A stretch of 64,000 nucleotides of DNA from Nematostella vectensis (Eukaryota > Cnidaria > Anthozoa > Actiniaria > Edwardsiidae): NCBI RefSeq assembly GCF_932526225.1, contig NC_064043.1:3059501-3123500 (forward strand), given 5' to 3'. Below, piece by piece: positions 22,745 to 35,771 of the stretch; position 1 is the first letter of the stretch, and the number at the start of each line of letters is the position of its first letter. A program made the position numbers and the translations under genes. The notes below the pieces were generated by a model that did not search any database, had not been told where the DNA came from, and was given only the letters and a program-made list of their open reading frames with translations.

Positions 22745-24185
22745 CTTGGATTGCTAGGATTACCCATAGTACCCCTCCGGTATACCACAGGGAACCCGCA
22801 ATCAGACAAAAAAGAGCAAGGTTCCTGGAAAAATAGCCAGCTCACATTTTCTAGACTATTTCTGCGATTTAGAATTTTCATGATACTCAAGAGTACATGA
22901 GGGGGTGGTAGTGGCATTTAGCATATGTTCTGCTAAAATAGAGCAGAAATGATGCGCTGAAAACAGTATCGCATCTCTAGATATATATAAAGCGTAAAAC
23001 CGTTTGTTTGCATCATGGTTCGCGCATCCGCATACGTTCTTCAGCACTGTCAGTTAGCCTTCGCCAACTCGTGTAGCAAGTGCGAAGAGACCGCGCGCGC
23101 CTGGGGAAAGGAGGAAAGAAAGAGCTCCTTTTTTTTTTTTTTATTCCATTCTACTACGATATACGCGACTACGGTAGGTGTTTGATAGAAAATGTGTTTT
23201 CTTCTATTCTACTACGATATACGCGACTACGGTAGGTGTTTGATAGAAAATGTGTTTTATTCCATTCTACTACGATATACGCGACTACGGTAGGTGTTTG
23301 ATAGAAAATGTGTTTTCTTCTATTCTACTACGATACTACGGTTGTATGGTAGGGGTTTGATGGAAAATTCCTTTTTTGTTTTGTCTCTTCTACGATCAAA
23401 ATACTACGATAGGGGTTATTTAAATTATATTTCTACATACTTTAATATATGGCGAGATTGTTCGGTAAAATAACCCAATTGGATGTAGTATTAGATCAGG
23501 CAGCAACAAGGTTGTGAGCTGTTGCAGCGAACCTTTCTCATATGCTCTACCGATTTGAGTTGTTGCAGCGAGTTTGACTTTTGACGCTCTACTACGGTAC
23601 TACGGCCGTAGTAGAAAAACTTTGGTTATATATCGGGCCCCTCATGGCTGTACCCCCCTCCAATATTTTCTTTAAGTTTCTGTATCGCCCTAGTCTGCTT
23701 AGCAGCCGCTTTTAGTGTCACCTGCTAAGCAGGGTGACCATGAGACACCCTGTCACGACAAATAATTTCAATAACTTTTTTTTATATAAATAATGTCTTT
23801 TTTTTAATATTTTTGTTCTGCTTGAAATATTTACACTCGTTTTTATAAATAAATGTTTTACTTAGAATTAAGTTTAAATTTGGCTTGAGTATAAAATCCA
23901 TATACATGCGATTACCGTCTTTATTACGTTTTTATCGTAATCATGGACGGATAAGTTTGACAAGGACAAGTGATCGTTGGCTCGCAACAGGTGGAAGAGC
24001 TTGTCCCCAGATTTAGGCGATGTGTCTCATACTTCGCCTTCAGACTGCGTTAGTTTTCTCATATGTTAACTAGTTGTTTCCTACCAACCCCAGACAAATA
24101 AATGACATGTTTCCACCTGTGCTACGGTTCCGATAATAGAAAACTTGCGGATAGAAAGCTTCTGACTTACATGGGATAACAAGTA
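22745..24185. other. Intergenic region with 58-bp tandem repeats and a palindrome
   Basis: No gene seen. From 23151 to about 23335 a 58-bp unit starting ctactacgatatacgcgact is repeated about three times. A perfect 16-bp palindrome TACTACGGCCGTAGTA sits at 23598-23613. The CpG-richer stretch 22990-23110 probably belongs to the NDUFA2 promoter side. A minus-strand AATAAA (23920-23925) could end the ankyrin-repeat gene. Confidence 0.6.
23920..23925 (-). promoter_or_regulatory. Candidate AATAAA polyadenylation signal for the ankyrin/hexapeptide gene
   Basis: TTTATT on the plus strand, 261 nt beyond the stop codon at 24186. Confidence 0.35.
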
Positions 24186-27100
24186 TTATAAGGTCTCTAA
24201 GGAAGAAAGGATGTCTTGTACTTGTCTGGAACAAGAGTTAAGTCTCTGATGAGGCTTCCTCAAGAACACACCAAGCATTGCTCTTGTAATGTCATCGGTT
24301 AAAAGACGTCGTTGCAATGCACATTTTATCAACTCCAGGGCAACTTTCATATTCCTGACGGGCTCCAAGGGCACTTCGCTCTTCAGTAATCCCAAGTACA
24401 CAAGTAGAAGCTCTCCTGTTCTGACTCTTCTACGCAATAGAGCTGCTTCTTGAGAATCTAGAATAGTGACCCAACACTCCACTGCGACATCCCAGAATTG
24501 ACGAGGAAGCATGTCTGATATTTGCTTGAGTCCTCTCCCAACAACAGAGGTATCTTTAGATGATGACAAAATGTTCTTTAGTAAAGCAGCCGTTAAGGCC
24601 TTCTTGAGAAGTTCTGGATGTTGAGATAATCTTGTATTTGGTTTTGTAAGAAATGCGACAAAAAAGCATGTAAGAGATTGAGGAAAATAGCTCTGCTGAA
24701 AGACATGTGAAAGAGCAAGGAGTTGTCTTTCCAAATCATCACAGTACTCTAAGCCGCCTTCATCTTTTAGCAAGCCCATTCGTATTATTACCCTAGTAAA
24801 TAGCTTCGTGTTGTCACAAACATAACATGCTTTGCTAAAAAGGAACTCGACAACCTCAAGAAGTATATGATGGCTTTGTACCCCTTTGCAAATTGCCATA
24901 AACAATTTGGCGACTAGATCTTCGTCCCAGTTGAGTAACGGGAAAGTCTTAATGATTAGAAATGTCAACAATTGTAGGCGACGTAAAGCGAATGTACATA
25001 ATCCTTTGGGGTTGTCTAGCAAAAGTTGTAAAAGAGCAGACGAGAAAGATGGAGGAGAACTGTCCTTTTTAGCAATGTAGTGAAGGATTAGTAAAAAGGA
25101 GCAGTGCTCTTCGACAGAAATATTCTCCCATGGTATACGTTTGGTCATTTTTGTTTCCAATAGGTTTACTCGACCCAGTAACGCGCACGCAATGTCTTCA
25201 GGTGCCACAACACTCGAGAAGACCAAATCAGTAGCGGCATCGACAAGCAACAGGACAACCTTAGGGCGACTGTTGTACTCTTTGCTTACTCTAAATATAA
25301 GCTGGGCGAAATCGTCAGGTGTCCAACTCATTGTTTTTCTGCTGAATTTCCAGTTTACGGGTAAAGAACGACATCTTCTTAAACGATAACATCTAGTTCC
25401 ATTTCCTTCGTATGATGACGTTCTTATCCCCATTAGAAGCTTGGACAACAGCTCTCGCGCTGGTAATTTTGTCTGGTCACATAGCTTTGTATGCCAGTCG
25501 TCCGGGCTCCATTTTCGCAACGGGAACGTTTCAACTACAGAGGAAACAGTTCTTTCATCATGTTCAGAAGTCGCGCGCGAGGCGTTACTGATGAGAATAA
25601 CACTACATTCTTCCTCGACTTCTTTATTCCCTTTACCATTTTTTTCCATGGACTTGATGTCTTCCTCCTCTAACTCCTCACTCTTTACAGTTCCATCCAC
25701 TGTCACTGGAGTTTGTAAACCATAATATCCACATCTTTCGATAGATTGTTCTTTTAGAACAATCTCAGACTTACTTTTTCCCCCGTTCATCTGCTCATTA
25801 GCGCCTTGACTTTCTTTCATGTGGGACTCTTGTTCGCTATCGCCTTTACTTACTTTTAGGGCTTTCCCTATTACCATCATATCTTGACTTCCTACAACGT
25901 GGAACTCTTGTTCGTCTTCATTTACTTTTAGGGTTTGCCCTATTACCATCATATCTTGACTTTCTTCCATGTGGGTCTCATGTTCGCCTTCATTTACTTT
26001 TAGGGTTTGCCCTATTACCATCATATCTTGACTTCCTTCCATGTGGAACTCTTGTTTGCCTTCATTTACTGTCAGGGTTCTCCCTATTACAGTCATACTA
26101 TGCTCGTCTTTGTGTCCTTCTCGATCTTTCTTATACTTATCTACTAGAAATGGCTTTTCGATGTCCAGATACTTAGCACCGTTATGCGGATTTCCAGGGT
26201 CCGCTAGACCGTCCAAATATTCACTTCCATCAAGTCTGGATAGTTTTTTAGCTTCTTGAAATTCACTTACGCAACCATGCGCAACGTATTCCTCGTCAGT
26301 TTTCGCGAGTTCCACTCCATCTTCGACTACTTCTTCGCTACTAAAATCCCCCTCATTGCCGTACGCGCCTTTGGTTCCTTTCAGATCAATCTCGTGAATG
26401 GTCCTATCTCCTTCGATGGTACGTAGTCTACCATGATTCAATGTCCCTTCAGGTCTTGAAGTTTCTTCTTCGGTCACGTTTACTTCAAAGCTGAGCATCT
26501 CGCCTATATTTTGTGTATTGTGTTTCAGCACGTCACCTCGGTACACTCTACATTCATCGCAGGGTCTCTCGCGGAAATTCGGAATATCATCGTGTGTTCG
26601 TGTCTCGTCGTTGTCCGCTTTAATTTCATCACAGGGTCTCTCGGCGAAATCCGGAATAACATCGTGTGTTCGTGACTCGTCGTGGCCTGCTTTCTTGAAA
26701 TAGCTCGGCTTTGCCTCGGCCTCATCGTGTTTTGGCGTCATGTCTTGGTTCTCCTTTACTTCACCACAGTTTTTCTCGAAGAAGTTCAGAATGTCGACGT
26801 GTGTTCGTGACCCGTCGTGTTTAGCTTTCTTGTCATAACAAGGTCTAGTGTCGGCCTCATCTTGTTTTGGAGTCCTCTCGTGGTTCTTTTTTACCTCAAC
26901 GCAGGGTCTCTCGCGGAAATACGGAATATCATCGCGCGTTCGTGTCACGTCGTGGTCCGCTTTTACTTTATCGGAAGGTCTCTCGCAGGAGTTCGGTATG
27001 CCATCGTGTGTTCTTATCTCGTCATCTTTGTGGTTCGGCTGCCCAGGGCGGTTAGTTGTGTCATCCAATATCGGCTTCTCACGTTCTACCGCTTCTTCGT

Positions 27101-30100
27101 AACTTGACCTCTTGCCGTTATTTGCTCTGTCAATGTGCATCTCAGCTTGTAATTTTTTTTCTTTATGTCTTAATTTCCCGTCATTTTTTGATGTCACATT
27201 ATTTTGAGGAGACTCGTTGAGATTTATATTTCCTTCACGATTTGTTCCGTGGTTCGGTGCCTCCTCGTTGTGGTGTGAATCGTCATCCACCATTTTCTCA
27301 TGAGGACTGTCCTGGTTCTGGGTCTCGTCGTAGTTCAATGTCTCGTCGTGGTTCTGGGTTTCGTCGCATTTCGGTGTCTCGTCGAGGTTTGTTGTCTCAT
27401 CGTAGTTAAGAGTCTTGTCTTTGTTCGGTGTCTCGTTGTGGTTCTGGGTTTCGGCGTAGTTCAGAGTCCCGTCCTTGCTCGGTGTCTCGTCGTGGTTCTG
27501 GGTCTCGTCGCAGTTCGGTGTCTGGTCGTGGTTTGGGGTCTCGACGTAGATAGGTGTATCGCCGTTGTTGAATGTCTCGTCGTGGTTCTGGGTTTCGTCG
27601 CATTCCGGTGTCTCGTCGAGGTTTGTTGTCCCGTCGTAGTTACGAGTCTCTTCCTTGTTCGGTGTCTTGTCGTGGTTCTGGGTCTCGTCGCAGTTTGGTG
27701 TATCGCCGTTGTCCAATGTCTCGTCGCAGTTCGGTGTCTGGTCGTGGTTTGGGGTCTCGTCGCAGTTCGGTGTCTGGTCGTGGTTTGGGGTCTTGTCGCA
27801 GTTCGGTGTCTGGTGGGGGTTTTTGGTCCCGACGTAGTTAGGTGTTTCGCCGTTGTTCAATGTCTGGTCGTGGTTCTGGGTTTCGTCACATTTCGGTGTC
27901 TGGTCGAGGTTTGTTGTCTCGTCGTAGTTCACAGTCTCGTCCTTGTTCGGTGTCTCGTCGTGGTTCTGGGTCTTTTCGCAGTTCGGTGTTTCTTTGTAGA
28001 TCGGTGTCTCGTTGTAATTTGGGGTATCTTCGTAGTTCGGTGTCTCATGGTAGTTCGTTGTATTGTCATAGTCTGGTTTCTTGTCCTTGTTTAATGTCTC
28101 GTCGTGGGTCTGGGTTTCGTCGCAGTTCGGTGTCTCGCCGAGGTTTGTTGTCTCATCGTAGTTAAGAGTCCCTCCCTTGATTGGTGTTTTATCGTGGTTC
28201 TGGGTCTCGTCGCAGTTCGGTGTCTCGTCGTGGTTTGGGGTCTCAACGTAGTTAGGTGTTTCGCCGTTGTTCAATGTCTCGTCGTGGTTCTGGGTTTCGT
28301 CGCATTTCGGTGTCTCGTCAAGGTTTGTGGTCTCGTCGTAGTTCACAGTCTCGTCCTTGTTCGGTGTCTCGTCGTGGTTCTGGGTCTCTTCGCAGTTCGG
28401 TGTTTCTTTGTAGATCGGTGTCTCGTCGTAATTTGGGGTATCTTCGTAGTTCGGTGTCTCATGGTAGTTCGTTTTCTCGTCATAGTCCGGTTTCTTGTCC
28501 TTGTTTAATGTCTTGTCGTGGGTCTGGGTTTCGTCGCATTTCGGTGTCTCGTCAAGGTTTGTTGTCTCATCGTAGTTAAGAGTCTTGTCTTTGTTCGGTG
28601 TCTGGTCGTGGTTCTGGGTCTCTTCGCAGTTCGGTGTCTGGTCGTGGTTTGGGGTCTCGACGTAGTTAGGTGTATCGCCGTTGTTCAATGTTTCGTCGTG
28701 GTTCTCGGTTTCGCCGCATTTCGGTGTCTCGTCGAGGTTTGTTGTCTCGTCGTAGTTCAGAGTCTCGTCCTTGTTCGGTGTCTTATCGTGGTTCTGGGTC
28801 TCTTCGCAGTTCGGTGTATCGCCGTTGTTCAATGTCTCGTCGCAGTTCGGTGTTTCTTTGTAGTTCGGTGTCTCGTCGTAATTTGGGGTCTCGTCGTAGT
28901 TTGGTATCTCTTCGTGGATTGTTGTCTCGTCGTGGTTCAGAGTCTCGTCCTTGTTCGGTGTCTCGTCGTGGTTCTGGGTCTCGTCGCATTTCGGTGTTTC
29001 TTTGTAGATCGGTGTCTCGTCGTAATTTGGGGTCTCGTCGTAGTTCGGTGTCTCGTTGTAGTTCGTTGTCTCGTCATAGTCTGGTTTCTTGTCCTTGTTT
29101 GGTGTGTCGTCCTTGTTCGGTGTCTCGTTCTTGTTTGGTATCTCGCCGTAGTTCGATGTCACGTCGTAGTTCGGTACCTCGTCGTGTTTCGGGGTCTCGC
29201 CGTAGTTCGGATTCTTGTCGTAGTTCGGTGTCTTATCATGACTCGGCGTTACGTCGTAGTTCGGTGTCTCGTCATAGTCCAGTGTCTGGTCATAGTTCAG
29301 TGTTTCGTGGTGGTTCGGTTCCTCGTTGTGGTCAACCTTTACTTCATGGCTCGGTTTGCCGTTGAAGCTTGGGACTCCCCCTACATAATAGAATTCACCA
29401 ATCTTTGGCTTCTCATCGTATTTCGCTGCTTCTTCGTGGCGTGCCCTTACACCGACTTTCACTCTGTCATCGTTTTTCGGCATCTTCCCTTGATACGTGT
29501 TCCCTTGACGGCTTGGGTTTTTGCCGTTATACATTGTAATATCGTTTTTCCGGATTGACTCCTCGGGCTCCATCTTTTCTTCGTGGCTTTGCTTTACGCC
29601 AGCACGTCCGTATCTCGACATTTCGTGGTCGACCACTTTTTCCTCATTACTTGGGCTTTTGTTGAAGTCTGGTGCCTCATCGTATGTCAGTTTTTCCTCA
29701 AAGTCCAACTCTACTTCAAGAAACGGTATCTCACTACAACAAGGGATTATTCTTAGATCATACTCTTCATTCTCTTCATGACTTGTACCTGTGATGCAGT
29801 CTGGTGTCTCTACTTCAAGACGCGGTACCTCACTAAAACAAGTGATTTCCCTCAGATAATAGATCTTTTTATTTTCTTCCTTATCTTCATGACTTCGTCC
29901 TTTGATCTTATCGTGTTGCTCGACCTCTTTATTATTCGGCCTTCTGCTGTAGTTCGCCGTCTCATCGTATTTTGAACCTGTAGACTCGCTTTTTGTTTCC
30001 TTTTGGTCTTTGGCGTCAAGATGGTTGGCCCTTCCATAACAGCACGATCTGTTGATGTAGTCTTCTCTCTCGCTGGGACTTGACTCCATACTATACGTCT

Positions 30101-31966
30101 TTCTGTGTTTTGGTAGCTTACCACGGCTCATTACTCTTTCGTGGTCTGCTGCAACAGTTTTGCATAGGCTTGTATCGTAGCTTGGCATCTCTTCGCCATT
30201 TGGTGCCTTTTTCATTTTCTTGATGCAACTTGGACACCTACTGGCAGGCGTGTCGTAGTTGTCTTTCTCACTGTTGCTTAATAAAACGACATGGTCCGCT
30301 GCCTCATCCTTGTGCGATCTTCCATCTGTTGTCTTGCTGAGGCTTTGATCGAATTTCAGCATTTTGTCCTGGTTTTGTTGGGCATTATTATTTGTTGTAT
30401 CGCTTTGATCCGTACCCCGGCCACTACAAATTTTGTTACCATTGTTTCCCGTTCTCTTGTCGTGATCTGCTTCGTAATCCCCTTTGTGTGTGCTATTTCT
30501 TGGGTTGTGGTGTTTGAATTTTTTGAAGGTTAACGGAATCTGTTCGTAGTTCGATAGCGTGTATTCCTCAGATGGTGTTACACTAAGCGATAAAGTTGAT
30601 GTCGCCGATGTCCCATTATTCCTCGCTGTATTTTTGCAAAACTGTGTCTCCTCGTGATTCTTTGTCTCGTCGCATTTCGGACTTTTTTCTTGCAGCGGCT
30701 TCAAGTATTTGGTGTTAGTCTCGTTGATATTCTTTTCCAAGTGGTTGATTAGCACGCAACTAATATTGTCGTGGCTAACCCTCTCGTCTTGAAATAAACC
30801 CCAAAGTTTTTCTAATGTCTCAACTTTCTCGGCCTTTCTTGATTCCTTGACAATTCGTTTCTCTGGAATGTAACGAAGTAAGAACTCCACGCACGCGTGG
30901 TGTTCAAAGTTCCTAGCAAGGTCTACAGCTTTAGCGCGGAACTTATCCTGAACATCTCTTTCACAGCCTGCATCGAGCAGCACCCTCAGATACTCCAGAT
31001 AACCACGTCTGGCAGCAAGATGTAATGCTGTTCTCCCAACCTTGTTTCTTATGTTTACGCATGCGCCTACTGAGCAGAGCGCTGACACGACGTCCCGACA
31101 TCCATCGCTGTCGCTTGCTATATGTAGCGGGCTCATGCCTTCCTGGGATAAGATAGATAAAAAAGAGAGAGTCACCACACAAACGTATATCCATGGTTTT
31201 ATTAATGAAAATGATAGGGAAAAACAATCAAAGATCTTATTGGTGAGTGAGATTATGACCTATTAGACCAAAATAAAAAAATACTAATATTTGATGAACT
31301 CATACTGTTTCCTACGGAGATTCAATCCTTGATTTAATCAGTTTTGTCTTATATGAAATAGGATATATTTCAAGGCAAATGAGACAAACCTTCTGCTTAG
31401 CTCAACTTTTTGTATTCTTACACGATGTCTGACAAGACTCTCAACTTAAGTCTCTATGCTCCATGCGCATAGTTAGCATTTGTGCAGGCAATGATCGGTT
31501 AGATCGATTAATAGTGTTAGGAGATGGGGGGGGGAGGATTCAATAGCAGGGTGCCCCTGCGCTCAGAACCAGTACTTCATACAAGGCCCAAAAGTCAGTA
31601 CTTCATGCAGGGATAGGGTTTGGGAGTGCCAGTTCTTGGGGGGGGTCTTACATAAAGTACTAATTTACAGCTTACCCATGTCAGTGTCGTTGGATCGCTG
31701 CCTGCGTTGATGAGCCTCCTTACAAGATCAGCGGACTTCTCCAATGTCGCAACATGCAACGCAGTAAAGCCATTGGAGTCCCTTTGTTCAAGCTCACAGC
31801 CAATAAGAAGCAAGGAATTGAGATACTCTAAATCACGTGATATAACGGCAGCATGTAACGCAGAGTAGCCATATTCGCTACTACAGTGGCTGCCTGTGTC
31901 ACTCGAGTCCGAGTGGCTGCCATATTTAGACTGGGCCCTCACTTTTGTCAACAAATGGGAAGCCAT
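24186..31966 (-). CDS. Giant ankyrin-repeat protein with acidic hexapeptide array, unknown function, 2 exons
   Basis: Not recognised as a named family. Exon 1 is 31966-31676 (97 codons) and exon 2 is 31142-24186; the GT-AG intron is phase 0, giving about 2415 aa. Residues 33-97 hold two ankyrin repeats (GYSALHAAV, GFTALHVAT). Exon 2 continues with two more (GMSPLHIAS, GRTALHLAARRGYLEYLRVLL) and a degenerate fifth, so the splice site falls between repeats 2 and 3. A charged disordered stretch follows. Residues about 700-1378 are a hexapeptide array of the type N-Y/H/C/K/L-D-E-T-P/Q/L, roughly 113 units. Further repeats follow: about four copies around RTHDDIPNFRERPCDE (26530-27000) and four around SQDMMVIGQTLKVNE (25870-26060). 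Residues about 1958-2415 are ordered, leucine-rich and helical, HEAT/ARM-like in texture. No signal peptide or membrane segment is evident. The single exon 2 frame of nearly 7 kb without a stop supports a real gene. Annotation of function is not possible from sequence alone. Confidence 0.85.
27300..29335 (-). repeat. 18-bp coding minisatellite encoding the hexapeptide array
   Basis: About 113 units of 18 bp inside exon 2 of the ankyrin protein, all in frame. Higher-order blocks of about 13 units recur, with motifs such as DETTNLDETPKCDETQNHDE repeated at least six times. This shows segmental amplification on top of unit amplification. The antisense strand stays open and gives VVVRCLVVVLGL-type frames, which are artefacts of the array. 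Confidence 0.95.
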
Positions 31967-34900
31967 GGTTCGGAAACCGAAATAGTGTAAAGTTATGACG
32001 TGGCTTCATCGGTCTCTCTGAAATGAAATAAAATTGATTGTAAGACAGTAAGACGCTTATAAAATCATGTTTATCGGTAGCGTAGATGGAATTCTCGAAA
32101 TCTAGGGAGAGTGCGTAGGCATAGATATGATATAAAAAGGCTAATTTGTGTCTCATATAAATTAAAGTGGGGTCAACTGTGCGTGGATAACTGGAAATGG
32201 CTCACTTTAACAGTAACAGAAGGGAGCAAAATATGTCGCGAAAATCGCACGAACAATGTCCTTTTTAGTGCAACCTCGGGAACCCAGGGAAACGCGGAGA
32301 CCAGAAGCGGGAGTAAGCGCGAAGACGAAAGACGACGAGGGAAAAAAAGGGGGAAAAGACGTCTTTCTTCCCTTTCTTTCGTCTTCGCTGTTACTCCCGC
32401 TTCTGGTCTCCGTGTCACCCTGGGTCCCCGAGGATGTTTTAGCTTATATTCTTTATAGGGCTATTGTAAAGCAAACAGTTTTATTTCTAAGATATGCTAT
32501 TATTTAAATCTATTATTTTAAAGTAATAAAAAAAAAAGCATCAAAATAATACAGAATATTTAAAAATAAAGTTTGAAGTTAGTACAAGGCGCAACCGAAG
32601 AGATGAGAAACACAATCATGAATCGACAATTATTACTTATTACAGAAATATCCAAAGACAAACGTATCGAGTGTTTCGTTGATTATGCCAGATATTTCGA
32701 AAATTTGTCATCGCGTGACAGAGAATTCCAAATTAATATCTCCTGTGGAATCTTTCAGGACCACATTAGTGGGTCAAGTTATTTTCAGACAAATTTCTTG
32801 AGATAGACGGCGCAAGAGGCTAATGTGTGTGACCTCGGAGTTGAAAATACGAAATCAGAGAATGACGATTAGAATATTTCAATGTCGTCATTTGAAAATT
32901 ATGAATACGAATAAACGACAAACCGTTTAAAACGAAAAAATTCTTACCCGTGCCCCTAAATACTTTAGGGGTTTAAAGTCGAGCGCACAATTATTTCAAT
33001 TAACAGTGTTATGAAAATCCCGTTTTACATAGACAAACAATGATCTTGTTTATATCTTAACAAAATGGACAAAAAATTTCACCAGAAGAGTTATACTATT
33101 CCGGCTTTCGTTATATATAATATATATGATATATATATATATATATATACATCGTAATGAAATTCGAGGTAAGTTACTATATCCCCCTGTACTTACAAAA
33201 CTGGGTCGCGTAAATCGCCTCAAATGAGTGCAGAATATTCCAAACCGCAAAACATTTTGACACACTGAGGTCCAATTTACACTTCGTCTTTAGTTGTTCG
33301 TGTCTGCTTGTGGTATTTGATAACCAGTCCTGTTGGTTAAAGTTTTGGGATGACCAGATGGTTGACAAATGACTAGGCTGATAGTTCACATGCGATTACG
33401 AAGATTTAACCCATGACATGTGCCACAATTCGTGTTTAATGCGCGCAACCGGGATGCGACCGAGGTTTCACTTAAAACTCCCCCCCCCCAGGCCGAGTGC
33501 TCTAGAGTTCAAAGCAAAAAAGCATCACGCTAAAACGCACAAGCCTCGAATGAAAGCGAAAGACAGGTCAACTCGTGTTTGTGAATGGACAGAACGAACG
33601 TCTATTTGAACAAGTTAACAAACGGCTTTTTTAATAAAACAGGTCAAGTTTACTTACTTTTCCACGGCTTTTAAGATGAGGTTTGAAGTACAAGCAGCTC
33701 CAATTTGTAGCGTAATACCACACCATTGGGTTGCGACCTTAGTGGGTATATTGCTGTTGTATTATACCATTTGGACTGGGTATTTATGGCTTGCTGACGC
33801 GAATTGCTTTAACCTTCTGAAGTATCTTGAGTTGGAGATTTGTTTACAATTTTCTACCAGCGTTGAAGTGCAGCGGTTTAGCGCAACGCTTTGAGTCTTT
33901 TGTTCTTTCTTAGTAATTGATGGTTTGATTATTAGAATACAAGATGATACCTCAAAGAAAAGAATGCCTATGATACGCAAGGGGCGAGTTTGAACCGCGC
34001 AAAGAGTTTCTTCACATTCCTTTGGTACATTGCAAAGTGACATATTTCCGTTGTGTCAATCAGATAGCAAATAAAATTACAATAAGCTCAAATTTCAAAA
34101 TATATATTAGAAAGAAACGAAGAATACCCGTGATTATCCAAAATAAAAGAAAATTCCCTGAGATCAAGCAGACAAACAAAGTCTTTCGAAATAAGCCGAA
34201 AGCTTCTCAAAAAACACCATCTTACCAAATTAACGCGTCTTGTTAATAGATAACAGAATTTATGTGTAATTGTTTTACTAATGTACACACGTGTGTTTGT
34301 ATGTTGTGAGGTCTTCAAGGGCAGATTCACCTGTGAAGTGATGACACGTCCCATGTGGCCTTGCAGTTAGTGAACGATGACGGGTGTCCCAACATGCCTT
34401 GCGTGACGCTGTTGTTTTGTTAAAAAGTATCTTTATCATCATGAAAAATATAATTATCCTGCATTTTATGCTATAGTAACAGAGCAAAGGCATTCGTATT
34501 GTAGCAACTCCTTGTACATATGTTTCGTGTCTTTTTTTAATTCAAAAGAAAAAGTCGACAACAACGCGGATTTTTTAAAATATATATCAATATTTCGGCG
34601 GGCCAGTACGTGCCTCCTGCATGTGTTACATACAGAGTGTACAAAAGTTAATTGTTGATTAATGACTAACAAAAAATAATAAAAGAAAATAGAGAAGTGG
34701 ATAATGACAAATAAAAGGGTATAGATTTAAACGGTATCTTCTCGCTGGTTGAGGCCCCCGGGTTCTAAAGTGCCAGAACGAGTTATCAATGCGGCTTCTC
34801 TTCATTTTTTTTCTGCTGGAACGGAAGGAAGATTGGTTGCCACAGTGATGTGTCGCAGCAAATGTCAGACGTGTAAACAGGAGGTGGTGCAAAATATTAC

Positions 34901-35771
34901 TTACTAATATTACATACACGTGGATCATATGAAGAAAACTTTGTCGTTATGGGGGTCTGGTACCGAGGAATCTTGTTTATTTTTAGATAATTTTTTTATA
35001 GACTAAAGATGGTCACAGTCACTGTTTTTCTCTTCTGATTACAAGTCATAAAGTTTACGAAGCCCCTGCGATACGACAACCTGACAAGAATCATGCAGCT
35101 TTTCCTTATACGGAAGTGACCGCGTTTGGCAAAAACGACAATTTTTGGCTGAATTTTCTCGACATGCTTGGAGAAAAAAGGAAAGCCGACAGTAGTTGGG
35201 ACTCTTCGTACAGGGGGGGATTTTTTTTAATTTCTGGGCAGTTCAATTTCAGATTTTTTTTAAATTTCTGGGCAGACGATCTGTTTTTATATGTCTTTTG
35301 TAAAATTCCTGAGACTACGTAGCTGCTAGGAGCCCACAAGACTATTTTTAGACGCGCAATTAGCCAATCAGATGACAAGCTTCGGGGCGGTTGCAAAGGA
35401 TGATTGCCCATACTTATGGGCCCCTGTTGGGAATTATTTACAAAAAAATGTCCTGTTGCTCGTTGTTGGTCCAATTTTCACACAAAATTGCTCGACTCTC
35501 GGCTAATATACAGCACTTTCGGAATTCGTTACGTATGTTCGGCACCGCACCCATAATCTTGACCGTGTGGGACTGACACTAGCCCACCACCGCTGACCAG
35601 ATGACGTCTTCGCAATGGCCGCTAGCTGAGCCGCGTGGCTGCGAATATCCCAAACTTCATCGATTCGAATAACTAATCCTTTCCCGAAAACTCGACAACT
35701 TAACCACAATGGGCACAATGTTTTAATTCCCTTTAAGTAATTCGACCAGGGCGCCGATAACTACCTTCAAA
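31967..35771. other. Divergent intergenic region between the ankyrin and OTUD4-like genes
   Basis: No supported gene in 3.8 kb. It contains the 32274-32433 foldback, a TA microsatellite near 33111-33148, poly-C/T tracts, and a moderately CpG-rich segment (35380-35771) that should include the OTUD4 promoter. Short open frames here show no recognisable domain. Confidence 0.6.
32274..32433. mobile_element. Foldback element with about 60-bp inverted arms
   Basis: The left arm starts cctcgggaacccagggaaac and runs through gcggagaccagaagcgggag. The right arm carries its reverse complement, through ctcccgcttctggtctccgt and ending tgggtccccgagg. The central spacer of about 40 bp is purine/pyrimidine biased. 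The transcript of either strand would form a long hairpin. It sits about 310 bp upstream of the ankyrin-protein start codon. Confidence 0.75.

Noticed and set aside
22645-22917. Minus-strand 90-aa frame across NDUFA2 exon 1
   Set aside because: Out of frame with the NDUFA2 coding sequence, which splices to conserved exons 2 and 3.
27300-29558. Plus-strand frames rich in VVVRCLVVV and SRRGSG repeats
   Set aside because: Antisense shadows of the in-frame hexapeptide array in the ankyrin protein.
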